Origin: Kribbella pratensis
GTDB taxonomy: Bacteria; Actinomycetota; Actinomycetes; Propionibacteriales; Kribbellaceae
NCBI RefSeq assembly: GCF_004366075.1
Contig: NZ_SODU01000004.1
Location: 310,001-374,000 of the forward strand
DNA: 64,000 bases
Direction: 5' to 3'
Shown piece by piece: positions 43,970 to 52,528 of the stretch. The stretch's first letter is position 1; the number at the start of each line of letters is the position of its first letter. The translations under genes were made by a program, and so were the position numbers. Under the pieces are notes generated by a model, which had not been told where the DNA came from, did no database searches, and saw only the letters and a list, made by a program, of their open reading frames with translations.

Positions 43970-45127
43970 TCAGAAGTCGTCGAGCATGTACGGCGCAGGT
44001 CCGCCGAACACCGCGTCGAACCCGGCGTCAAGCGCCGCGCCCCCGCTGACCAGTCCGGCGCCGCGGAGGGTCGCCAACGGGGTACCGGCGTACAGCGCCG
44101 CCAGTCCGCGCGGGCCGAGGCGGAGTGCGTCGCCCGACGGCTCGGCGGGGGTGAGAGTGGCGGATCCGTTGCCGACCGAGAGGCGCCAGTCGCCGGTGTT
44201 CGCGGGCAGTTCCGGGTCGTCGATGCGCAGGTCGGCCTCCAGTACGACGCCGTCCGGGAAGCCTCGCCCCGCAAAGGCTGCCGGGGCGTCGACGAGCCGG
44301 AGCATCCACCGGTTCTGCCACGACTTGCGATGCGCCTCGTGCTCGACCATCAGGTGGATCGGATCGAACGGCGGGCAGCACGCCTCGACGGTCTTCGCGA
44401 TCGACGCCCCGGAGCCGACGGTCGCCCACAGTGCGCGGGCGGTCTCCTCCGACCCGGCGATGAGCTCCTCGACCGCGAGGTTGCCGTCGGACCACTTGTA
44501 GACGACGAAGCCGTCCTCGGCGACGTACGCGAAGAGGCTCTCGTCCTCCAGCCAGGACTCGACCTCGGCGCGCGGCCAGATCAACGGACCGTTCGAGCGT
44601 CGCGCCTCGTGCGCCTTCGCCGCAAGCTCGAGGAACAGGTCCGCGTCGTCGCGGCCCGCCTTGCGCACCGCCGTACGCCTGCCGCCCAGGGTGCGCAGAT
44701 CGGCGGCCTCGAAGGTGTAGAGCTGCCGGCTTCCCGCGAACTCGTACCCCAGATGCCGGTAGAGCACGGTCGTCGCCGGATACAGCGCCGTCAGCGGGTA
44801 GCCCTTCTCCACGCACAGGTTGAGTACGGCGCGCATCAACAGGCTGCCGACCCCACGACCGCGGTACTCCGGTGCGACGACAACGCCGGCCACACCGCCC
44901 ATCGGCACCCGGCGCCCGCCCCACCACTGCTCATACGGCCAGACCCGCGCCGCCGCGACCAGCTCGTCACCGTCGAGGACCCCGAGGTACCGCCCGTCGA
45001 CGATGAACGACCGCGCGGTCTTGTTCCACTCGTCACGGTCACCACCCATCCCGAACGACCGCGTCCGCACCTGCCACACCGAGTCCAAGTGCTCCTCGGT
45101 TACCTCCACCACCCGCAGCTCAGTCAC
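43970..45127 (-). CDS. Eis-type GNAT N-acetyltransferase
   Basis: The 385-residue protein matches the Eis family of acetyltransferases, in which mycobacterial Eis acetylates aminoglycosides and other amines. The first GNAT lobe carries VAGVVVAPEYRGRGVGSLLM with the CoA loop, and is followed by YRHLGYEFAGSRQLYTFEAA. A second degenerate lobe and an SCP2-like C-terminal domain end in MLDDF, whose terminal carboxylate is catalytic in Eis proteins. Substrate specificity here is unknown. The gene is the first one beyond ruvC in the inserted region. Confidence 0.85.
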   Translation of the reverse strand: MTELRVVEVTEEHLDSVWQVRTRSFGMGGDRDEWNKTARSFIVDGRYLGVLDGDELVAAARVWPYEQWWGGRRVPMGGVAGVVVAPEYRGRGVGSLLMRAVLNLCVEKGYPLTALYPATTVLYRHLGYEFAGSRQLYTFEAADLRTLGGRRTAVRKAGRDDADLFLELAAKAHEARRSNGPLIWPRAEVESWLEDESLFAYVAEDGFVVYKWSDGNLAVEELIAGSEETARALWATVGSGASIAKTVEACCPPFDPIHLMVEHEAHRKSWQNRWMLRLVDAPAAFAGRGFPDGVVLEADLRIDDPELPANTGDWRLSVGNGSATLTPAEPSGDALRLGPRGLAALYAGTPLATLRGAGLVSGGAALDAGFDAVFGGPAPYMLDDF

Positions 45128-45154
45128 GCCGAGACCATACGTCGTACGACGTGT

Positions 45155-45613
45155 TCACTTCTTGTCAGTTACCCACAGGTGGATCGTGCCCTCGACGACC
45201 ACCGTGCCGTCGTCACGCGTCGCCTTGACCTTCACCGGTACGTCGGGGCCCGCAGTCCAGGTGTCCGGGTCGGTCTCCGCCGAACACGTCAGGTCCGTCG
45301 TCGACTTGGCGAGGTACGCGACCTCCATCCCCTTCGGCAGCCACCGCTTCCCCGCCGGCACCGTCGCCTCCGCCAACGCCCCCATCGCCGCCTCGAGACC
45401 GTTGCACACGGCAATCGCATGCACGGTCCCGATGTGGTTCAGCACTGCCCGCCGCTTGGGCAACGTCAACGCCGCGTAGTTGGGACTCACCTGCACGAAC
45501 CGCGGCCGCACCGACCGGAAGTACGGCGCCTTCCAGGTGAACCCCCACGAGAACACCCGCTCCCCACCCGGCACCGCACGCAACCGCTCCCACAACCCCA
45601 GCACCTGACTCAT
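45155..45613 (-). CDS. DUF4442 hotdog-fold protein
   Basis: The 152-residue protein has the DUF4442 pattern of thioesterase-like hotdog folds: PYFRSVRPRFVQVSPNYAAL, RRAVLNHIGTVHAIAVCNGL (the helix with the N-H-x-G-T motif) and LPKGMEVAYLAKSTTDLTCS. It could act on acyl-CoA or acyl-ACP, but no substrate is evident. It starts 9 bases behind the heparinase-like gene on the same strand and may be read through from it. Confidence 0.8.
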   Translation of the reverse strand: MSQVLGLWERLRAVPGGERVFSWGFTWKAPYFRSVRPRFVQVSPNYAALTLPKRRAVLNHIGTVHAIAVCNGLEAAMGALAEATVPAGKRWLPKGMEVAYLAKSTTDLTCSAETDPDTWTAGPDVPVKVKATRDDGTVVVEGTIHLWVTDKK

Positions 45614-45622
45614 ACCGGCATG

Positions 45623-47470
45623 TTACTCACGAGTCACATGCCGCGTGAAGAGGTGACTTGGGGAGAACACGACGGTGGTGGCGTTGGACGGCGTGAGGAG
45701 GGGTGGGCGGGCCGTTAGTGCGAGGCGCGTGACCTGATCACCCCAGATTGCGGACAGGCGCGGATCGGTCAGGGGAAGTGGTTCCAGTACGGCGGCCAGG
45801 TGGTCGGCGTCGTACGAGATGGTGAGGCCCGCCACCCGGATCGTGCCGCTCTCGTGGAGTGCCGGGCCGTTGAGGATCAGGTGCCAGACCAATGATCGTG
45901 GCGCGTCCGACAGGTCCCACGTGTCGGTGAGTTCGACCGTCTGGTCCAGTACGAGACGGCGGTGCCAGGAGCGGATGCCGGCTTCCGGTGGATAGGCATG
46001 GGCCAGGTCGAGTTCGCAGGTGGTGCGGTCGCCGAGTTCGGCGGACATGCCGGTCGCCTGGAACTCGCGGCCGGGCGGCTGCGAGAACCCGTTGATCAGC
46101 GGCAGGTTGTGGTAGTCGCTCTGCATCGTGAAGATCTGGTAGCGATCGGCCGAGAACGTCTGCCGGGTGTACGTACCGACACCGAGATCGATGACGCGCG
46201 GTACGCCGTCGACGGCGACGATCAGCGAGCCGACGTCGTTGTGGTTGTGCGACTCGGCGTTGTGTCCGCCCTTCAGCGCGACGAGCAGATTCTTCGAGCG
46301 GGCCACGAGTACCTCGGTGTCCGGCAGGTAGACGTCCTGATGGCCGACCTCGTCCTCCTCGGTCCGCAGGCCGGGCTCGAGCAGCGTGCCGATCACCCGG
46401 AGCATGGACGGAATCCGCGGTACGAGCGGATCGTCGCGACGCCGGATCATCCGCGCGTGCTGACGTGCGGTCGGCTCGTCGGTGTGCACGCCGAGCCGGT
46501 ACAGCGGGTACGCCGCCGACGGGTCCGCCAGTTGCGCCGGGCAGTCCGCGAAGTTCACGTACCAGCGGTCGTCGATGTGCATGGCCGGCAGGTACGACGT
46601 GATCGGCCGCAGCTTGGGATGACCGAAACCGTCGAGCTGCCCGGCTGTGGCGTCGTACAACAGAACCAGGCTGTCTGCGACGGAGCCGCCGGCTCGCGTC
46701 CAGTACGACGCTCCCTCGTCGCAACCACCGTCGTCCGGGTAGGAATCGAGGAACACGTCGAGACCGTCGACCACGCGTTCGACGACCTGGGCGCGGCGCG
46801 CCGGATCAGGCTCGAGCAGGAGGGTGCACGCGGTGAGGTTCGAGTGGATCCACGGGTTCCAGTTGTTCGTGAACCGGGTCAGCCACGGCCAGTCGCGAAC
46901 CTCGAGGAACGGCGTCAGCACCCGCTGGTCGACCTCGGTCGAGATCCGCAGCCGGGTCGCCGCATCCAGAGCGGACCCCAGCAGGTGATCCATCCAGGCC
47001 AACAGGCCGCCGGTCTCGGCACAGAACAGATCCAGATCCCGATCCCCCGGCCGCGGCAGCGGCTCGTCCCGCGCGGCCGCCGAACTCGCATGCGCCGGAA
47101 GAGTCCAGGTCGCCTCGTCACACACCAGCCAGACGCCGTCCACAACGTCCGCGACCCACCGCTCGTCACCGGTCAGCAGAGCCGCCAGCGCGCTCGTGAC
47201 GATCCGCCGGCGGCGCTCGAAGTACGGCGTCTCGTACCGATCGCGGTCGCCCTCGCGCTGGAACCGCGCGAAGTCGCTCGCCAGCAGTACCGGCCACTCG
47301 CCCGCGGCCTGCTCCTCGGCATCCGTCAGCAGCGCCGCACGATCTCCCGCCGGCACACCGTTCCACACGTCCCGCAGTTCGATTCCCGGCGCCAGCCGCA
47401 CCGACCCGGCAGTGCCCAACGCCCGGTTCACCAGTTCCCCGGGCAACAGTCCACGCATCGTCTGAGCCAC
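45623..47470 (-). CDS. Heparinase II/III family polysaccharide lyase
   Basis: The 615-residue protein has an N-terminal alpha/alpha-toroid region (WLTRFTNNWNPWIHSNLTAC; DGGCDEGASYWTRAGGSVAD) and the C-terminal heparinase II/III beta-sandwich signature GGHNAESHNHNDVGSLIVAV followed by DGVPRVIDLGVGTYT. These lyases cleave uronic-acid glycans by beta-elimination. No signal peptide is visible, so it probably acts on imported oligosaccharides in the cytosol. GTG 47470 has AGGTTGG upstream. It is divergent from lacI across 108 bp that contain the shared operator. Confidence 0.88.
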   Translation of the reverse strand: MAQTMRGLLPGELVNRALGTAGSVRLAPGIELRDVWNGVPAGDRAALLTDAEEQAAGEWPVLLASDFARFQREGDRDRYETPYFERRRRIVTSALAALLTGDERWVADVVDGVWLVCDEATWTLPAHASSAAARDEPLPRPGDRDLDLFCAETGGLLAWMDHLLGSALDAATRLRISTEVDQRVLTPFLEVRDWPWLTRFTNNWNPWIHSNLTACTLLLEPDPARRAQVVERVVDGLDVFLDSYPDDGGCDEGASYWTRAGGSVADSLVLLYDATAGQLDGFGHPKLRPITSYLPAMHIDDRWYVNFADCPAQLADPSAAYPLYRLGVHTDEPTARQHARMIRRRDDPLVPRIPSMLRVIGTLLEPGLRTEEDEVGHQDVYLPDTEVLVARSKNLLVALKGGHNAESHNHNDVGSLIVAVDGVPRVIDLGVGTYTRQTFSADRYQIFTMQSDYHNLPLINGFSQPPGREFQATGMSAELGDRTTCELDLAHAYPPEAGIRSWHRRLVLDQTVELTDTWDLSDAPRSLVWHLILNGPALHESGTIRVAGLTISYDADHLAAVLEPLPLTDPRLSAIWGDQVTRLALTARPPLLTPSNATTVVFSPSHLFTRHVTRE

Positions 47471-47512
47471 ACCGCCAACCTATCGGCCGGCAGACCGATC
47501 GAGTCCCGGCGA

Positions 47513-47526
47513 TTTAGACGATTCAA
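47513..47526. promoter_or_regulatory. Putative LacI operator in the lacI/heparinase divergent region
   Basis: TTTAGACGATTCAA shares AGACGATTCAA with the site at 49291-49304. It lies 66 bp upstream of lacI and about 43 bp upstream of the divergent lyase gene, overlapping where a -35 box would be for TAGACT (47539-47544). Confidence 0.65.
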
Positions 47527-47578
47527 CTCGGGTCTGGATAGACTGCGGGTGACCGGGACGGCTGCTGGACGGGGGACG

Positions 47579-48595
47579 ATGGGGACGCCCAGCATCAAGG
47601 AAGTTGCGCAGCGGGCCGGGGTTTCGGTGGGGACCGTGAGCAACTTCCTCAATCGGCCGGGGATCGTGGCGCCGGAGACTCGCCAGCGGGTTCAGGACAG
47701 CATTCAGGCGCTCGGGTTCGTGCGGAACGAGGCGGCGCGGCATCTGCGGGCCGGCAAGAGCCGAACCGTCGGGCTGGTGGTGCTCGACGTGACCAACCCG
47801 TTCTTCACCGATCTGGCCGAAGGCGCCGAGGCACTGGCGTACGAGCACGACACCGTGGTGATGCTGTGCAACAGCAAGACCGACCCGGTGCGCGAGGGAC
47901 ATCACCTCGACCAGCTCGAGCAGCAGCGCGTGATGGGCATCCTGATCACACCGTTCGACAGCACCGATCCGCGGCTCACCGCGCTGGTCGACCGCGGTAC
48001 GCCGGTAGTGCTCGTCGACCGTACGGCGGACCGCGGACTGTGCTCGGTGTCGGTCGACGACCAGCTCGGCGGACGTCTCGCCGGCAACCACCTGATCGAG
48101 TCCGGCCATCGCCGGATCGCCTTCATCGGCGGGCCGTTCACGATGCAGCAGGTGGCCGACCGCAGGGCCGGCATCACCGCGATCGCCGAGGAGACGGGCG
48201 ACGTCGACCTGCAACACTACGAGGTCGACGTGATGGGTGTGGTCGAAGGTCGCGCGATCGGTGAACAGCTCGCCGCCCTGCCGGCGCGCTCGCGTCCGAC
48301 CGCGGCGTTCCTCGCCAACGACCTGCTCGCGCTCGGATTCCTGCAGGGTATGGCGGTCGCCGGCCTGCGGGTCCCGCGGGACATGGCGATCGTCGGGTAC
48401 GACGACATCGATTTCGCCCGCGCCGCCGCCGTACCGCTGTCGTCCGTACGGCAGCCGGCCGAGTTGCTCGGGCGGACCGCGATGGAGCTGCTGCAGGAGG
48501 AGGTCGAGTCCGCCGAGCGGCACCGGCATCGTCAGGTGATCTTCCAGCCGGACCTGATCGTCCGCGAGTCCAGCGACTTCAAGCGCCGGCGCTGA
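47579..48595 (+). CDS. LacI-family transcriptional regulator of the rhamnogalacturonan locus
   Basis: The 338-residue regulator starts at ATG 47579 behind GGGGGAC. It has the LacI headpiece SIKEVAQRAGVSVGTVSNFL, the hinge helix ARHLRAGKSRTVGLVVLDVT, a periplasmic-binding-protein-like core (TNPFFTDLAEGAEALAYEHD; AFLANDLLALGFLQGMAVAG) and the DMAIVGYDDIDFARAAAVPL motif followed by SSVRQPAELLGR. It probably binds the AGACGATTCAA sites before itself and before the transporter operon. Its effector is likely a pectin-derived sugar (inference). Confidence 0.92.
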   Translation: MGTPSIKEVAQRAGVSVGTVSNFLNRPGIVAPETRQRVQDSIQALGFVRNEAARHLRAGKSRTVGLVVLDVTNPFFTDLAEGAEALAYEHDTVVMLCNSKTDPVREGHHLDQLEQQRVMGILITPFDSTDPRLTALVDRGTPVVLVDRTADRGLCSVSVDDQLGGRLAGNHLIESGHRRIAFIGGPFTMQQVADRRAGITAIAEETGDVDLQHYEVDVMGVVEGRAIGEQLAALPARSRPTAAFLANDLLALGFLQGMAVAGLRVPRDMAIVGYDDIDFARAAAVPLSSVRQPAELLGRTAMELLQEEVESAERHRHRQVIFQPDLIVRESSDFKRRR

Positions 48596-49230
48596 TGACC
48601 GCCCTGTACGAGAACCCGCTCGCGTCACCGTCCGATCTCGACGGCTTCCGCCTCGAGGGCGACGGCGCGACGTCGTTCCCACTCGGCCGGCTCCGTCTGG
48701 AGAGTGTGCGACCGGCCGCGGACGGGCAGGACGCGAACGTCGTGCTGTGGTGCCCGGAGGACTTCCCGCCGGACGTGACGATCGAGTGGGACTTCTGGCC
48801 GATCCGTGAACCCGGCCTGTGCATCCTGTTCTTCCACGCCAAGGGCCGCCACGGTGAGGACCTGTTCGACCTGCAGCCGCGCACCGGACCGTACGAGCAG
48901 TACCACCACGGCGACCTCGACACGTACCACGTCTCGTACTTCCGCAGACGCTGGCCGGCCGAGCGCGCCTTCCACACCTGCAACCTGCGCAAGAGCTACG
49001 GATTCCACCTGGTCGCACAGGGCGCCGACCCGATCCCGGACGTGGCCGACGCCGACGGTCCGTACCACCTGCGCCTGACCGTCCGGCACGGCGAGATCAC
49101 CTTCGCGATCAACGACCTGCCCAGCTTCACCTGGCGCGACGAGCAACCCCTGACCGGCGGCCGCATCGGCTTGCGGCAGATGGCGCCGTTGATCGGCGAG
49201 TACGCGAACCTGCGCGTCTCCCAGGCCTGA
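48595..49230 (+). CDS. DUF1961 family protein (YesU-like)
   Basis: The 211-residue protein has a concanavalin-like fold pattern: TIEWDFWPIREPGLCILFFH, AKGRHGEDLFDLQPRTGPYE, HGDLDTYHVSYFRRRWPAER and TFAINDLPSFTWRDEQPLTG. This matches DUF1961, whose B. subtilis member YesU lies in the rhamnogalacturonan cluster. Catalytic activity has not been established for the family, as far as I know. No signal peptide. The ATG overlaps the lacI stop (TGATG), so regulator and protein are translationally coupled. Confidence 0.85.
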   Translation: MTALYENPLASPSDLDGFRLEGDGATSFPLGRLRLESVRPAADGQDANVVLWCPEDFPPDVTIEWDFWPIREPGLCILFFHAKGRHGEDLFDLQPRTGPYEQYHHGDLDTYHVSYFRRRWPAERAFHTCNLRKSYGFHLVAQGADPIPDVADADGPYHLRLTVRHGEITFAINDLPSFTWRDEQPLTGGRIGLRQMAPLIGEYANLRVSQA

Positions 49231-49284
49231 CCCCCGGCTTCGCGCAGCTCCGTGACCACTCTCTGACAAACGCTTTCCCAAGCC

Positions 49285-49313
49285 TTGACATTGAGACGAT
49301 TCAACCATACGGT
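49285..49313 (+). promoter_or_regulatory. Promoter of the DUF624-ABC importer-lyase operon
   Basis: Consensus -35 TTGACA (49285-49290) is followed after exactly 17 bp by -10 TACGGT (49308-49313). The start codon is at 49352 behind AAGGCAGGAA. A possible further LacI-type site, TGACAAACGCTTTCCCA, lies just upstream at 49264-49280. Confidence 0.7.
49291..49304. promoter_or_regulatory. Putative LacI operator between -35 and -10
   Basis: TTGAGACGATTCAA is an imperfect palindrome (TTGA..CG..TCAA) filling most of the 17-bp spacer of the promoter at 49285-49313. It shares AGACGATTCAA with 47513-47526 upstream of lacI. Binding here would block RNA polymerase. Confidence 0.7.
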
Positions 49314-49351
49314 CACATCACTTTTCGCCCCGAAACAAGGCAGGAACCGGC

Positions 49352-49972
49352 ATGAGAACAGGCTGGGCCATCAAGCTGTACGACGCTGCGGACGAGGTCC
49401 TGTGGGTGATCAAGGTGAACGCCCTCTGGATCCTCTTCACGCTGCTCGGCGGGATTGCCCTGGGTATCGGCCCGGCCACCCTCGCGGCATATTCGCTGGC
49501 CAGACGCAGGTCATCCGATGAATCGTTTCACGCCTTCCCTGCTTTCCGTACCGCGTTCCGCCAGGAGTTCCGCCGCGGCTCGCTCGTCGTACTCCCCCTG
49601 GTCGCGGCTGCCGTCGTTCTCGTCGGCAACTACCTGTACTTCGCCGCGCTCGGGGCCGCACTCCCCCGCCTGGCCAGCCTCACGGCGCTCGTCGCGCTCG
49701 GGCTGATCGCGGCGTACGCGCTCCCGATGGCCGTGCACTACGACCTCGGGATCCGCATGTTGTTGCCCAAGGCATCGCTGGTCGCGCTCGCGCGGCCGGC
49801 GTCGTCCCTGGTCCTGCTGTTCGTCGCGGTGTCCATCGCCTACGTGTCGGTGAAGTTCCCGGTGTTCGGGTTCGTCCTGGCCGGCGGCGCCTGGATCCAG
49901 CTCGACACCTGGCTCTGCTTGCGCTTCTTCGCCGAGAACGACGCGCGCCTGCATCTGAAAGGGAACCAATGA
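49352..49972 (+). CDS. DUF624 (YesL-like) membrane protein
   Basis: The 206-residue protein has about five hydrophobic helices and the DUF624 opening (AADEVLWVIKVNALWILFTL, LGGIALGIGPATLAAYSLAR) with the FHAFPAFRTAFRQEFRRGS loop. DUF624 proteins such as B. subtilis YesL sit at the head of oligosaccharide ABC transporter operons; their role is unknown. The gene overlaps the solute-binding protein gene by four bases (ATGA). Confidence 0.85.
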   Translation: MRTGWAIKLYDAADEVLWVIKVNALWILFTLLGGIALGIGPATLAAYSLARRRSSDESFHAFPAFRTAFRQEFRRGSLVVLPLVAAAVVLVGNYLYFAALGAALPRLASLTALVALGLIAAYALPMAVHYDLGIRMLLPKASLVALARPASSLVLLFVAVSIAYVSVKFPVFGFVLAGGAWIQLDTWLCLRFFAENDARLHLKGNQ

Positions 49973-51519
49973 CCATCTTCTCCAAACGGCGCCTCGCCGT
50001 CGCCGCCGCACTGTCGACGGCACTGCTCGCCGCCTCCGCCTGCTCCGGCGGCGGCGACGACAAGGGCGGCCAGGCCGCCAGTACCGAACTGACGGTGATG
50101 GCGCCGCTGTTCGGCACCGCGCCGGACCCGAACGGCGAACTGCAGCAGGCGGTCGAGAAACTGATCGGCAAGAAGCTCCAGATCACCTGGGTGCCGAACG
50201 CGGAGTACGGCGACAAGTCGAACGTCACGCTCGCCTCGGACAAGATCCCGGACGTGATGGTGGTGAACGAGAAGGGTCCGTCGTTCGTGAAGGCGGCCGA
50301 GGCCGGCGCGTTCTGGGACCTCACCGGCAAGCTCGACAAGTACGAGAACCTGAAGCCGGCCAACGAGCAGACCGCGAAGAACACGCAGACCAACGGCAAG
50401 ACGTACGGCATCTACCGGGTCCGGCCGCTGCTGCGCTCGGGCATCGTGATCCGCAAGGACTGGCTGGCCAAGCTCGGCCTGAAGGAACCGCAGAGCGTCG
50501 AGGACCTGTACACGATCGCGAAGGCGTTCGCGGACAAGGACCCGGACGGCAACGGCAAGAAGGACACCTACGGCCTGATCATCCCGAAGTGGCCGGGGAA
50601 CTACGCCAGCGCCAGCCCGTACGACGTGATCGAGACCTGGTTCGGCGCGCCGAACGGCTGGGGTGAGCGCGACGGCAAGCTGGTCCCGGGCTTCGACACC
50701 CCGGAGTTCCTGGCCGCGAACCAGTGGCTGCGCAAGTGGGTCAAGGAAGGCCTGGTGAACCCGGACTTCGCCACGCTGGACAGCGCGAACTGGAACGACC
50801 CGTTCGTGCAGGGCAAGGGCGGCATGATCATCGACGTGAACGTGCGGGCGACCCAGTTGCTCGACCTGTTCAAGGAGAAGAACCCGAAGGACTTCGACAA
50901 GGTCACGCTGGTCGGCAACCTGAAGGGCCCGGACGGCGAGAAGCACTCGTACCCGTTCACCGGCTACAACATGGTGATGGCGATCTCCAAGCAGCACGTG
51001 CGCACCGAGGAGCAGCTCAACCAGGTGCTGGAGACGCTGAACAAGCTCGAGTCCAAGGAGGGCTCGATCTTGCTCACCAACGGCATCGAGGGCCGCAACT
51101 TCAAGGCCGACGGCAAGTACGCCGTACCGATCAACCAGGACGACCCGAAGGTGAAGGCGATCCAGAACGACGTGGACAAGGCCTTCATCCAGCTCGGCAC
51201 CCGGGCATCGGTCGGGCTGGGCGCGTACGCGCTGCGGCCGAACGACGAGGCCAGCCGCAAGATGCGGGAGAAGTTCGACGTCCTGATGAATGAGGACCTG
51301 AAGACCGCGGTGTTCAACCCGGCGCTCAGCATCATCGCGCCGACCTCGGTGGCGAAGGGTCAGACGCTCGACACGATCATCCCGGACGCGCGGATCAAGT
51401 ACCTGTCCGGCGCGATCACCGAGGACCAGCTGAAGGCGCAGATCAAGCGCTGGTACGACAGCGGTGGCACGGACATCGTCAAGGAGGTCAACGACCTGGC
51501 TGCCAAGGCCGGCGGCTGA
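49969..51519 (+). CDS. Extracellular solute-binding lipoprotein (LplA-like)
   Basis: The 516-residue lipoprotein has a signal ending in the lipobox SAC-SGGG. A long type of sugar-binding protein follows: YGDKSNVTLASDKIPDVMVV, RKDWLAKLGLKEPQSVEDLY, DKDPDGNGKKDTYGLI (a calcium-loop-like DPDGNGKKDT) and GFDTPEFLAANQWLRKW. Length and motifs fit the LplA/YtcQ group that imports oligosaccharides such as rhamnogalacturonan fragments. It is coupled to DUF624 upstream and followed by two permeases. Confidence 0.9.
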   Translation: MTIFSKRRLAVAAALSTALLAASACSGGGDDKGGQAASTELTVMAPLFGTAPDPNGELQQAVEKLIGKKLQITWVPNAEYGDKSNVTLASDKIPDVMVVNEKGPSFVKAAEAGAFWDLTGKLDKYENLKPANEQTAKNTQTNGKTYGIYRVRPLLRSGIVIRKDWLAKLGLKEPQSVEDLYTIAKAFADKDPDGNGKKDTYGLIIPKWPGNYASASPYDVIETWFGAPNGWGERDGKLVPGFDTPEFLAANQWLRKWVKEGLVNPDFATLDSANWNDPFVQGKGGMIIDVNVRATQLLDLFKEKNPKDFDKVTLVGNLKGPDGEKHSYPFTGYNMVMAISKQHVRTEEQLNQVLETLNKLESKEGSILLTNGIEGRNFKADGKYAVPINQDDPKVKAIQNDVDKAFIQLGTRASVGLGAYALRPNDEASRKMREKFDVLMNEDLKTAVFNPALSIIAPTSVAKGQTLDTIIPDARIKYLSGAITEDQLKAQIKRWYDSGGTDIVKEVNDLAAKAGG

Positions 51520-51522
51520 CCG

Positions 51523-52515
51523 ATGGCCACCGACCTCGTGCCCGAGGTGGTGCAGCCGGCCGCGGATTCTTCGCGGCCGGCGTCCGCCCCGCGGCGCAGA
51601 CGACGTACGAAATCTCTGGGGCGCGACCTGTGGCGCTACCGCTGGCTGTACCTTCTGCTGCTGCCCGGCCTGGTGTACTTCGTGGTGTTCAAGTACCTGC
51701 CGATGTACGGCCTGACCATCGCGTTCAAGGACTACGTGCCGTTCCTCGGCTACTCGGGGAGCGAATGGGTCGGCCTGAAGCACTTCCAGGAGCTGTTCAC
51801 CGGGCCGGACTTCGGCCGGCTGATGTTCAACACCCTGCTGCTCGCCGTGCTGACGATCGTGTTCGTGTTCCCGGCGCCGATCGTCGTCGCGCTGCTGCTG
51901 AACGAGCTACGGATCAACGTGCTGAAGCGGTCCGTGCAGTCGCTGGTCTACATCCCGCACTTCCTGTCCTGGACGATCGTCGCGTCGCTCACCTACCTGC
52001 TGTTCTCGGTGGACTTCGGCGTGATCGCGAACTGGATCCACGGCCTGGTCGGCGGGCAGAAGACGGACTACGTCGCGCAGGCGGACTGGTTCCGGCCGCT
52101 GATCGTGCTGCAGCTGCTGTGGAAGCAGACCGGCTGGGGCACGATCATCTACCTGGCCGCGCTGGCGGGAGTTGACTCGCAGCTGTACGAGGCCGCTCGC
52201 GTGGACGGCGCCGGGCGGTGGCGGCAGTTCTGGCACATCACGCTCCCGGCGATCCGGCCGACGATCGTGGTGATGGCGATCCTGACGTCCGGGCACCTGA
52301 TGGACTCCGGGTTCGAGCAGATCTGGCTGATGACCACGTCGCTGAACCGTGACGTCGCGGACGTGTTCGACACGTTCGTGTACTACATCGGCATCACCCA
52401 GGGCTCGTTCAGCTACGCGACCGCCGTCGGACTGTTCAAGGGCCTGATCGGCGTCGTGCTGATCTTCGGCTCCAACTTCCTGGCCAAGCGCATGGGCCAG
52501 CGCGGTCTGTTCTGA
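51523..52515 (+). CDS. Carbohydrate ABC transporter permease (LplB-like)
   Basis: The 330-residue inner-membrane permease has six helices and the binding-protein-dependent transport motif AALAGVDSQLYEAARVDGAG followed by RWRQFWHITLPAIRPTIVVM, where the ATPase docks. The variable N-terminus (1-40) is Pro/Arg-rich. ATG 51523 follows the binding-protein gene by three bases. The operon has no ATPase, so a shared MsiK-type ATPase elsewhere probably energises it. Confidence 0.92.
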   Translation: MATDLVPEVVQPAADSSRPASAPRRRRRTKSLGRDLWRYRWLYLLLLPGLVYFVVFKYLPMYGLTIAFKDYVPFLGYSGSEWVGLKHFQELFTGPDFGRLMFNTLLLAVLTIVFVFPAPIVVALLLNELRINVLKRSVQSLVYIPHFLSWTIVASLTYLLFSVDFGVIANWIHGLVGGQKTDYVAQADWFRPLIVLQLLWKQTGWGTIIYLAALAGVDSQLYEAARVDGAGRWRQFWHITLPAIRPTIVVMAILTSGHLMDSGFEQIWLMTTSLNRDVADVFDTFVYYIGITQGSFSYATAVGLFKGLIGVVLIFGSNFLAKRMGQRGLF

Positions 52516-52528
52516 GAGGAGGACCACG

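Noticed and set aside
45962..47578. N-terminal extension of the LacI regulator
   Set aside because: The open frame upstream is antisense to the heparinase-like gene; the LacI headpiece starts at ATG 47579 with its own ribosome binding site.
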